Source of the DNA: Myrica gale
Taxonomy: Eukaryota > Streptophyta > Magnoliopsida > Fagales > Myricaceae
Direction of reading: 5' to 3'
Assembly (NCBI GenBank): GCA_963930655.1
Contig: OZ005610.1
Location: 7,755,001 to 7,819,000, forward strand
Length of the DNA stretch: 64,000 nucleotides
In this document: positions 47,201 through 56,370 of the stretch, piece after piece
How positions within the stretch are numbered: the first letter of the stretch is position 1
How the letters are laid out: every line of letters starts with the position of its first letter
Program-made: the position numbers and the translations under genes
Notes under the pieces: generated by a model
The model's input: only the letters and a program-made list of their open reading frames with translations
What the model was told of the DNA's origin: nothing
Database searches by the model: none

Positions 47201-47292
47201 GCATTTGTGCTAGGGGTAGCCCTAGCCCTCCGGTGAGGGTTTCTCCGGACAGTCACCGTGTTCGGGCATGGCAGAGGGCTTTTAGTCTTCAT
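38207..47292 (-). CDS. KIN-6: Kinesin motor protein, KIN-6 type
   Basis: Microtubule motor, 922 residues in 22 exons: 47292-46732, 46569-46370, 46208-46085, 45971-45877, 45002-44879, 44399-44334, 44127-44065, 43832-43782, 43651-43569, 43470-43356, 42561-42513, 42388-42234, 42073-41867, 41674-41573, 41222-41160, 41043-40944, 40467-40373, 39725-39592, 39474-39396, 38982-38858, 38666-38588, 38305-38207; lengths sum to a whole frame. A basic Pro/Ser-rich head precedes the motor (LKVYLRIRPLLPP). P-loop GPTGSGKTHT in exon 2, switch I NSQSSRSQ across exons 4-5, switch II DLAGAE in exon 5, and the LLTKYLRDYLEGKKRMAL end of the motor in exons 7-8. A short coiled coil (QSLRENLSNEKTRNLALGKD) follows. 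The tail has a duplicated exon pair (18-19 and 20-21) and a basic C-terminus. Switch I has Q where most kinesins have H. Overall fit is to plant KIN-6. Confidence 0.9.
41821..41854. repeat. GA microsatellite in kinesin intron
   Basis: GAGAGAGGAGAGAGG followed by about nine GA units, 13 bases from the donor site of exon 13. Confidence 0.9.
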
Positions 47293-47430
47293 GTCTTTCG
47301 CTCCCTCTCTGCGCCTCTCTCAAATGGCGGAAAAACAGATTTTGAATTGCACGAGGATAACATAGTAATTTAACCTTTCAAATCCCTCCATTTTTTATTT
47401 CTCGTGTTTCAAATTGACAAGGCTTGTTTA

Positions 47431-47627
47431 TGTTTTGTTTGTGTTGTAAAATTTTAGTGTTGTTAAAATTTTAAGTATTGGGTTTAGTGAAAAAGTGAAG
47501 AGAGAGTAATTTTTTATATTTTATGTAGTAAATAGTAATGATTTGATGGGGAGAAAGAGAGTATATTGTAATATTTAATTGTGTTAAAATTTTAGAGGAG
47601 GTAAAATTTTGGTATACAATCGCACCC
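47431..47627 (-). mobile_element. Tourist-like MITE, copy E (reverse orientation)
   Basis: About 197 bp starting TGTTTTGTTTGTGTTGTAAA and ending CAATCGCACCC. Internal words are the complement of the other copies (GGGTTTAGTGAAAAAGTGAA, TAATGATTTGATGG). TTA borders it at 47428-47430 and 47628-47630. It lies 139 bases upstream of the kinesin start codon. Confidence 0.8.
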
Positions 47628-47630
47628 TTA

Positions 47631-47815
47631 GGTTATGTTTGTTACTCAAAATTTTACCCTTCCTAAAATTTTAACATAATAAAAAATTACAATCTTCGTT
47701 ACATCATTACTTTTCATTCTAATAAATATTAAAAAATATCTCTCTCTTCACTTTTTCACAAAATCTAATATATTAAAATTTTAATCTCCTAAAATTTTAT
47801 CACTCACGCACAACC
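47631..47815 (+). mobile_element. Tourist-like MITE, copy F (forward orientation)
   Basis: 185 bp, GGTTATGTTTG to inverted GGTTGTGCGTG, flanked by TTA (47628-47630 and 47816-47818). It shares the TTA with copy E, so the two form a back-to-back inverted pair. Confidence 0.85.
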
Positions 47816-47818
47816 TTA

Positions 47819-48124
47819 AGAGTTAATGGGGAAATTGTAAAGGAGTAACCTTTAATCATATTGATTCTTATTTTAAAAAATATAAAATTATTGGTTAAAA
47901 TTTAAAGCATAATTTAAAACTCATCTAATATTACTATATTAATAATAGATTTCAATGATTACCGTTTGTATATTTGCATCTTTGTTTATGTAAAAGACAA
48001 AATAGTAAGAAGCATTGTACACCATGATCTTTATGAGGCATTTGTTTTTCCCCAATATATATAGAAAATGTATTTGTTATGTGCTTGATTCATTTTTTTT
48101 CAATCGAAGTGTTTGGATACTTGG
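47819..48124. other. AT-rich intergenic DNA
   Basis: No gene or repeat recognised between two transposable elements. Confidence 0.5.
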
Positions 48125-48430
48125 GGTATGTTCGTTTTTACCATTTTTTCAGGATTCTAAGTATATTCACAATTCTACCACCGAACATATTCAGAATTCA
48201 AACACAAAAACCAATACATTTTACACAATCTCCAACAACTTTTTAATTTTTTATTCAACATAAATTTTCTCTCTCTATACTTTTTCACATAACTCCCATA
48301 TTTTTTTATTAAACAATTACATCAAATCATTTCTCTCTCCACTTTACACAAACACCAATAAAATACTATTCAACATAAAAATTCACAACTTCTCTAAAAT
48401 CCTACATTTTTTCTCAAAACGAACATCACC
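48125..48430. mobile_element. MITE-like element with GTTCGTTTT termini
   Basis: 306 bp. GGTATGTTCGTTTT at 48125-48138 and, inverted at 48416-48430, GGTGATGTTCGTTTT (one-base difference in length). Short flanking TTGG repeat may be a target duplication. Interior AT-rich without coding capacity. Confidence 0.7.
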
Positions 48431-48592
48431 TTGGACGTTGTTTCCCATTTCCAGCATAGATGCCAATCGATTCGAGCCCAAATAAACATGTTCTTTCCCG
48501 ATAACAAGTGTTACATAAAGCTAAGAACAGAGGTGATAAGCGAATAACTGCTTCCCTCGCGACATCTGACAGTGTTTACCCAGATCTAAGCG

Positions 48593-50915
48593 CCGGGTCC
48601 ACCATTGCCAACAAGGAGGCCACTTCGGACGTCCACGAGCTCTGACGTGGCATTCCCTCGCTTCACAATTCCAGCGTCGTCGTCGCATTCATTCGCATTT
48701 GTACCTGGGTCTTGGGCTGCGAGGTAGTACCAATAACAGAGCAGTTATGAACGCCACGATAGCCACAAGGAGCACCGGAGAACACAACTTTCCTCTGCTT
48801 TGACCCGAATTCTTAACCGGACCCAGTAAAGATGGGCAGGAGACCTGGCCTTCTGGACAGAGATTTGGGTTTCCTGCGAATGAACTGTTTCTGAAGAAAA
48901 GACACTGTTCAACCTTAGGAACTCTTCCCACGACCACGAGATCATTATATGATACATCGAAGTCTACGAGGCTTGTCATGTCGCATATTGCATCTGGTAT
49001 GATGCCAGAGAGCCGGTTATGAGAAAGATTAAGAGTGCTGAGAATCCTCAACTTAGCTAACTCTTGTGGTATTTCTCCAGAGAGATTATTTCTGCTAAAA
49101 ATCGATGGATGCGAGCGAAGTAGAACGAGATATCGAAGCTGGGATCTCGCCGCTAATGTTGTTGCCGCTTATGTTGATTCTCGATAACATGGATAAATTG
49201 AAGAGTTCACTAGGAATCTCACCTGAGAGTCTATTCATTTCCAGTGATAATAATTGCAGGTTTTTTAGATTTCGGATAGCCAGCGGGATTTTGCCGCTGA
49301 TGCTGTTGTTGGCAAGTATGAGAAATCCGAGTGCATCCCCCGATATTTCGGCGACAAGCTCACCGGCAAAGCGGTGTCGCTGGCCTCGAGAATTTCCACC
49401 GAGGGCAGGTTAAGAATCCCGGCCGGGATCGTCCCGTTGAGCAAGTTCTTCATGATTCGGACTTTTGTTAACGACTTGCAGTCGCCAAGATCCTCCGGAA
49501 TTGGCCCAGAAAAAAAAATTTCATCAAAATCAACGACTTCAAATTCCCCCTGTACACAAATTCCGAGGAATCGCGCCGGTGAGTTGGTTCGCTGTGACGT
49601 CAAGGTATTCGAGTTTTCCATTCTGGCCCAAGTTCTTTGGCAGTTCAAATCTGAAGTTGTTTCCCCATAACTGAAGCGTCGTGAGAGATGGGAGGTCACC
49701 GATAAATGCAGGAATTCGACCAACAAGTTGATTCTTAAACAGATTAATTAGCTTCATATTTGTTAGTCTTGAGAAACTTTCTGGAATCTCTCCAGTAAGC
49801 TCGTTAATTGAAAGATCCAGAAATTTCAAGCTAACCAAACTTGAGAGTTCAGGAGGTAAATGACCTGTGAGACGGTTGATCTGCAGATACAAGCTGTGCA
49901 AGTTCTTCAAAAGGCTCAGACTCTTTGGAGTCTCGCCGGTGAGGTTACAGCTCGCCATGTCGAGGAGACGGAGCGGGGAAAGGATTGCTTCCAAAGGCAA
50001 TCCTATTCCAAGGGTTGGAATTGCCCAACCAATCATGTCCGGGTCAGGTATGGGTCCCGCCCGGGACCCACACAACTCTCTTGGTTGGGCAATCCCAGCC
50101 GTTAGATGGGACGGTTGGGCAATCCCGACCGTCCCTTTGACTCTTCGGATAGGATTGCCTTTGGAGTCAATCCTTTTCCGACGGAGCGAGCTCAGCGATC
50201 CCAACTCTGGCGGGATACCTCCTTCGAAAGCGTTGTAATACCCGACGTACATTTCTTTAAGATTCTTTAAGCGGCCCAGACTAGCAGGAAACTTACCTGT
50301 TAGTGAGTTGCCGTTCAAACCCAAGTACTCGAGGCTCTGAATCTCGGAGTAACTTTCCGGAATTGGACCGGTAAAGTAGTTCCCACCCAGACTAAGATGC
50401 TTGAGATTTTTCAATCTCACGACCTCAGTCGGAAGTGATCCCGAGAAGTTGTTGTTGTAAGTGTCCAGAGTCACGAGCTGTGTCATTCCGAGAATAATCC
50501 CTACCGGAAAGTCGCCGGCGAACAGGTTGTTGGAGATATTAAGGACCTTAAGTGACGTGAGGTTCGTCATCTGCAACGGTAGTGTTCCCGTGATATTGGC
50601 GCCGGCGACCGTAAGGTTGACCAGTGTGTTCAGCAGCCCAATATCCGGAGGAATGAAGCCATAGAGAGGAATATAAGACAAATTGATAGAAACAACCCGC
50701 GAGTCCTCGTCACACGAAACGCCGGAGAAGGAGCAATGGGCAGTTGGCGACGAAGAGTCCAACCAGTCCTTGAGGCCCGAACCTTTGGGTCCTATCATGG
50801 CGGACTTGAGCTTCAACAGTACTTCCAGGTCGCTAGTAGGCGTAGAAGAGCATGCTGAGAAAAGCAAGAAAACGAAAGAAACGTGGAGGATAACAAAAGG
50901 GAGAGAGGTTTTCAT
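48593..50915 (-). pseudogene. CLV1: CLAVATA1-type LRR receptor kinase, copy A, broken and mostly kinase-less
   Basis: Start ATG at 50913-50915 opens a signal peptide ([20 protein letters not shown]), then the CLV1 N-cap ([33 protein letters not shown]) and leucine-rich repeats closely matching CLAVATA1. After '[11 protein letters not shown]' 71 foreign residues are read from a 204-bp transposon plus its 9-bp duplication, in frame. Frameshifts follow near 49547 (after LCTGG), near 49375, and around 49090-49115. The membrane helix region ([17 protein letters not shown]) is readable, then the frame ends at about 48689. The kinase is deleted except a tail remnant at 48593-48655 (TSEVASLLAMVDPALRSG), which aligns with TSEL...[14 protein letters not shown] of copy B. 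Not expected to signal. Confidence 0.85.
49976..50179. mobile_element. Mutator-like MITE inserted in frame in receptor copy A
   Basis: 204 bp. Left end GGGAAAGGATTGCTTCCAAA, right end inverted GGAAAAGGATTGACTCCAAA; the match continues as GGCAATCCTA. An exact 9-bp target duplication GACGGAGCG lies at 49967-49975 and 50180-50188. The homologous site in copy B (near 55536) is empty. Element plus duplication is 213 bases, divisible by three, without a stop in the receptor frame. Confidence 0.95.
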
Positions 50916-50969
50916 CTTCTCTTTTGGTACGGGATGACTCAATGCGCGCTGCTTAGCTCTCCGCGGCAA

Positions 50970-52558
50970 CCCCTCTTTTGTATGTTTATCTCCCTACTGT
51001 GGGAGACGCAGATAGGATCAAACTTATACGGGGGAATGAGCCACTGATTAAAAAAACAAAAAACAAAGCCCTTGCTCTTCTTTACGTGCAAATAATTTGG
51101 TGAGCCTGAAACTAATTTCATGTTCTCTTCCTTTTTTTCATAAACCGATTGAGATGGAAAGCTTAATTAGAATCATATTCTTGTACGCAAAAGAAAAGGT
51201 GCCATCAAAAGGATAAAGTGAAAAAAAAAGAAGCAAGAATGCTCCTTTAAGAAAAGCAATCCTCGTTCAGGTTTTAGAGGTGAATAGTGAAAGCTTAATT
51301 ACTTACAATACAATGATCTGGTATTCTGGTGAATGAAAAAGGTCATACCAGTTTGGAAACAGAGTTGAAAAAAAAACACAGCCTTTTGTTTAAGTAAACA
51401 GTTAAACCTAACACCCCAAAGAAACGAAAAAACAATTAAACAAACGTGAACTTTGCTTTGGAATAGATTCTTCAGCGTTTGTCATATTCAAGCATGGATA
51501 TCTCCTTTCTTTCCTTTTAATTAATGAAATAACAAGCCAATGAGCTATGGCTCAAATGACATCTCCTCTTATATGGAGGGTCCTGAGCAGGCTTGGCCTG
51601 CATTGCCCAAAAAAAACAAGGTGGCTGGATAAAGGAGTGAGTAAAAGTTGTTCCAAAGTCCCAGCCAGGATACTACGAGAACGAGAGTTGCCCGAGTTTG
51701 GACACAGGTCTCGAGCATCTATTCGTTTTCCAGGACATCAGCCCACCGGGTGAGGACAAATTCATATTCCCACGATAGTTGTTCTCTGGGAACAGGTTCA
51801 AGTAGAAATTCGTGCATTTGATCTACTTTCACTTGCTTTCGTCTCCTTGAATTTTCATTCTTCCCCATCTTCAACTTTTACTAATAAATTATTTGGCTGT
51901 GGATTATATTTTCTCTTTGCATCTCCCAAAATGGCTGCAACCGCGAGAAACGTACACAAAGGCAAGTGGTGGTCTCGAATCATGCTCTAAGCTATAGCCC
52001 ATTGGGTCAAATTGTGGGATGTGGAGCTGTCCTTGATGACCCAAAAGGCAAATATCGAAACATGGGTCCAGTTTCGCGGCCCTTTACATCGCGTGCAGCA
52101 TGGCCGTTGGGACTGAGCCAGTCAACATTAGAGGTACTGCTCCTGACATGTCTTCAACCACAATGGGCCTCAAGGTTACGGATACCCTAAGATTCTGGAA
52201 GCAGATCAGTTTTTTGTGCTCAAGGACGCCGTTGAAAAGAACAATGAGAGATAAACTTGACACTCCCCCGGTCCTGGATACATATTTTGGGAGAGAATTC
52301 ATAAAATCAAACCATTCACTTATAGCATAGATCAATAGACAGTTTCACAACCAACACCATACATTTGCCCTGCAGACCAAGTTAACAACTCAGAAATAAG
52401 CATTTTGCAAAAGACAAAAAGAAAATTTGACCACTTTCACCCACCAAGTATGCCTCTAGTTAGTTGAGTGCAACTGTTGTCGCAAGATTATTACAAATGG
52501 CTTCAACTATTCTTTACTCAAAAATATTGATCTGATCAGCCCCAAGACTACATTCTAT
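50970..52558. other. Spacer between the two receptor copies
   Basis: Upstream region of copy A and downstream region of copy B. It includes a SINE copy near 51545 and, at about 51960-52330, a patch with coding-like composition but several frames (SYSPLGQIVGCGAVLDDPKG, then VGTEPVNIRGTAPDMSSTTM) that may be a degraded gene fragment of unknown family. Confidence 0.45.
51545..51770 (+). mobile_element. SINE-like copy
   Basis: Head GCTATGGCTCAAATGACATC and ATGGAGGGTCCTGAGC match the SINE at 13151-13250 (opposite strand). The following part has GAGCATCTATTCGTTTTCCA, echoed near 63910 (GGGCATCTATTCGCTCTCCC), so either two dispersed repeats adjoin here or one longer family has variants. Confidence 0.55.
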
Positions 52559-53097
52559 CTAGTGATTGATGAGGCTTGGGGCAGACTGAGGAAGATTCGT
52601 GAGCATGTGAACGACTTCCCTCATGGTGGGTCTAGCAGAGCTCTCGTCCTCAACGCACATCATGGCTATCTTGAACAGGTGAACGACACCTGTCAGAGGG
52701 TACCCACTATGCCTGGGATCTACCACCGCCAGGACTGAAGCCGCATCGGAAGGCTGAGAGAGTTCCGATGTTGTTTTCCGAACCCATCTCACTATATCCA
52801 CGCCATCACCAAATTCCCCTACGGGTTTTCTTCCTGCAATCAGCTCCAGCAGCACGACACCAAAGCTGTACACGTCGCTTTTCTCGTCCACTTTAAGCGT
52901 GTATGCATACTCTATCGTACAACAAAGATTAAGAGATCACTTCAGATACTTAAGTCACGTTGAAAGTAACAAAACAATGCAGACATTGGTCTAATTGAAT
53001 TCAAACCTTCACCTATAGGTATGCCAATTAATGGCCGATCCTAACTCAAACTAAATCAGACCAAAACGAAACATATTATATATATATATATATTAGG

Positions 53098-53445
53098 AAA
53101 ATTGAAAATTTAGTCGCTATATTTTAATACTACTGATAAAATGGATTTTTTTTATTATTTTTTTTACTTTTATAGTCATTGAGAATATGTAGTGGTGACT
53201 TTTCACTCTATCCGTCAAACCTCTGTTAATTTTAAACGCTAATCGACCGCTTCAAGTTGTCATTGCTGTAACGGTAAACAACACCGGTCGTCCGCTATTC
53301 TAATTAAAAATTAACGTAAGTTTAACGGATGGAGTGAAAATTCACCACTACATATTCTCAGTGATCAAAAAGTAAAAAAAATTAAATCTAGTGACCATTT
53401 TATCAGTTGTACTAAAATTTAGGAACCAAATATTCAATTTCACTT
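53098..53445. mobile_element. Foldback element in the copy B kinase intron
   Basis: Left arm AAATTTAGTCGCTATATTTT... CTGATAAAATGG ... GAGAATATGTAGTGGTGA. The right arm carries the same words inverted (TCACCACTACATATTCTC, CCATTTTATCAGTTG). Arms about 130 bp, total about 350 bp. Confidence 0.75.
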
Positions 53446-53592
53446 TCTTTTAAAAGTGTTATGATTGCTAGTCTTTGTTAAATTATAGCATTACACTTTA
53501 TAGTTTCATTTGACTGATATAATTATCTTGGACCAATCTCCTCTCGAGTTGCCTCAACTTCTACCCTCCCCTGCTAAATCAAATTTGCATGA

Positions 53593-53593
53593 C

Positions 53594-53638
<45 letters not shown>
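53593..53638. repeat. TA microsatellite in the copy B intron
   Basis: ACATATATACATA followed by about 19 TA units, 55 bases beyond the donor site. Confidence 0.9.
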
Positions 53639-53639
<1 letters not shown>

Positions 53640-56076
53640 CCAAACCACCCATTTATTACAAACAGCACAAGTACGAGGATGAGAGGGCGAACCTGGGGCG
53701 ATGTAACCATAGGAGCCAGCAATGGAGGACATGCACTCTGATGCTCCAGCGTCCTGCAAGAATTTGGCGAGCCCGAAATCAGCCACATGAGCCTCATAGT
53801 CTGAGTCCAGCAGTATATTGTTGGACTTAACATAGAACAGTTGTGGTGAAGATAACACAGACCCTTGGCAGCCTCCACGGCTACCTTATACCTCATGTCC
53901 CACTGCAAATGCCCTCCCTTTGATCCATTTAACAGCTCCCCCAAGCTCCCATTGGGCATGTACTCGTACAGCAACAGGTTCGTGTCCTTGTTCGACACGT
54001 ACCCCAGCAGCCTCACGATGTTTCGGTGTTTTATTCGCCCAAGAGTTTTGATTTCGGCCGAGAACCCGTGGTCGTTCCGTCCACTACCCCGACCCACCAA
54101 CCGTTTAATGGCCACGTCACCACCGTCTGGCATGGAACCACGATACACGATCCCGGCACCACCTTTCCCTATTATGTTCTCCTCCTTCAAGCACTCGAGC
54201 ACGTCCTCGGCTTTGAAATCGAGCCGCTGGAATGCGGTGAGCTTCCAAGCCCGAGATTTCTGGTGCTTCTTTTTCCGCATCATGTAAGCCGTGACAAGCC
54301 CTAGCAACAGCACCGTTACCACCGCAATCACGATTATGATGACTTTCCAGGACCTGGAGTTGCTGTGACTCTGACCAGAATCCTGACTAGTCGTACCCAA
54401 CACAGAGGGCCAAGAAACACGACGTGGCAGACAGAGATTGGGGTTTCCGGAAAATGAGTTATCGTTGAAAACCAAAAACTGTCCGCCGGTGGGAATTCTC
54501 CCCACCAAATTGTTATCAGAAAGATCCAGGGTTGTGAGGCTCGTCATGAATCGAATTTCGGGAGGGATTTCACCGGTGAGTTGGTTTCCAGAGAAATTTA
54601 GTAAGCTGAGAACCTTCAGTTTGGAAATCCCTATAGGAATTTCTCCAATCAAATTGTTTAGACTAAAATCCACGGACGATAAATAAGTGCAGTTCGAAAT
54701 TGAAGCTGGAATTTCGCCTGTGATGCTGTTAGCGCTTACGTTGATCTTCGAGAGCATTTGCAGACGAAATATTTCTTCCGGAATCTCCCCCGAAAGCCGG
54801 TTCATTTCCAAGAATAATAGCTGCAAATTCTTGAAATTTCTGATTTGCGGGGGAATTTTGCCGGTGATTTGATTTCCGGATAGCAAGAGAATTCCGAGCT
54901 CGTCCCCGAGAGTTTCGAAGGAAGGTCTCCGGAGAAGTGGTTGTCGTTGGCCTCGATGATACCTAGCAAAGGAAAATTGAAAATCCCCGCCGGTATTGTT
55001 CCGTTCAGTTGGTTCTTCATGATACGCAACTTGGTAAGCGTCGTGCACCCGCCGATTTCATCAGGTATTGGTCCGAAAAAGAAATTCTCCAGTAGGATCA
55101 GCGTCTTCAACCTCCCTCCTTTACACAAATGGGGAGGAATCAAGCCGGTGAGATGATTGTTAGCCACGTCGAGCTCCTTGAGCTTCCCGTTCAGCCCCAA
55201 TTTTTCGGGAAGTTCGAGCGTGAAGTTGTTTCCCCATATTTGAAACACCTCAAGATTCGGAAGGTCGCCAATGAAGGGCGGGATTGGACCGTACAGCTTG
55301 TTCTTGAACAAATTGATTAGTGTGATGTTCTGCAGCAGTGAAAAGCTTTCCGGTATTTCTCCCGTGAGCTCGTTAATCGAAAGATCCAGTGACTTCAAGC
55401 TATATAGATCAGAGAATTCAGGAGGTATATGACCTGTAAGGCGATTCATTTGTAGAAACAATGTGTGCAAATGCTTCAAAAGGCTAAGACTCTTTGGAAT
55501 CTCGCCGGTGAGGTTACAGTTCGCCATGTCGAGGAGTCGGAGCGAGCTCAGCGATCCCAACTCTGGCGGGATACCTCCTTCGAAAGCGTTGTAATACCCG
55601 ACGTACATTTCTTTAAGATTCTTTAAGCGGCCCAGACTAGCAGGAAACTTCCCTGTTAGTGAGTTGACGTTCAAGCCCAAGTACTCGAGGCTCTGAATCT
55701 CCGAGTAACTTTCCGGAATTGGACCGGTAAAGTAGTTCCCGCCCAGACTAAGATGCTTGAGATTTTTCAATCTCCCGACCTCCGTCGGAAGTGGTCCCGA
55801 GAAGTTGTTGTTGTAAGTGTCCAGAGTTTCGAGCTGTGTCATTCCGAGAATAATCCCTCCGGGAAATTCGCCGATGAACAGGTTGTTGGAGATATTAAGG
55901 ACCTTAAGTGACTTGAGGTTCGTCATCTGCAACGGTAGTGTTCCCGTGATATTGGCGCCGGCGACCGTAAGGTTGACCAGTGTGTTCAGCAGCCCAATAT
56001 CCGGAGGAATGAAGCCATAGAGAGGAATATAAGACAAGTTGAGAGAAACAATCCGCGAGTCCTCGTCACATGAAAC

Positions 56077-56279
56077 TTTTGGAGTATAGCTTATTAGATA
56101 TTTAGTCCACGTGTCTTGATACATTAGCAGAGTATGTTAGTTACAGAGTATGTTAGTTATGGCTGTTACGATAACTCTTAGGTTGTTAAGCTTCTATTAC
56201 AAAGCTCAACCTTATATAATGTAATGATTACTATGAAGTTAATACACTTGAGGAATTTTTCTCTCTCTCAATTCTGAAA
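56077..56279 (+). repeat. 5' LTR of the copia element
   Basis: 203 bp. Contains a G-box CACGTG (56108-56113), a tandem AGAGTATGTTAGTTA repeat, and CTTATATAATG resembling a TATA box in the promoter position. Ends directly at the primer-binding site. Confidence 0.95.
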
Positions 56280-56370
56280 TGGTATCAGAGGCTAATCTCT
56301 GATTTCCTTTCTGAAATTTTTCAAGCTTCCGCATATTCATCTCTTTTCACTTCTGTTACTTTTTCTCTTC

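Noticed and set aside
47293..47340. E2F-like GGCGGAAA upstream of the kinesin
   Set aside because: It deviates from the TTTSSCGC consensus at a key position; too weak to annotate.
49374..50238. Plus-strand open frames across the receptor copies
   Set aside because: Antisense of leucine-rich repeats, which often stay open by codon bias.
50916..50969. Extended N-terminus of receptor copy A ([18 protein letters not shown])
   Set aside because: The basic extension would precede the signal peptide; the internal Met at 50915 fits CLV1 and a cleavable signal sequence.
53510..53830. Open frames with runs of Tyr-Ile
   Set aside because: Produced by the TA microsatellite in the receptor intron.
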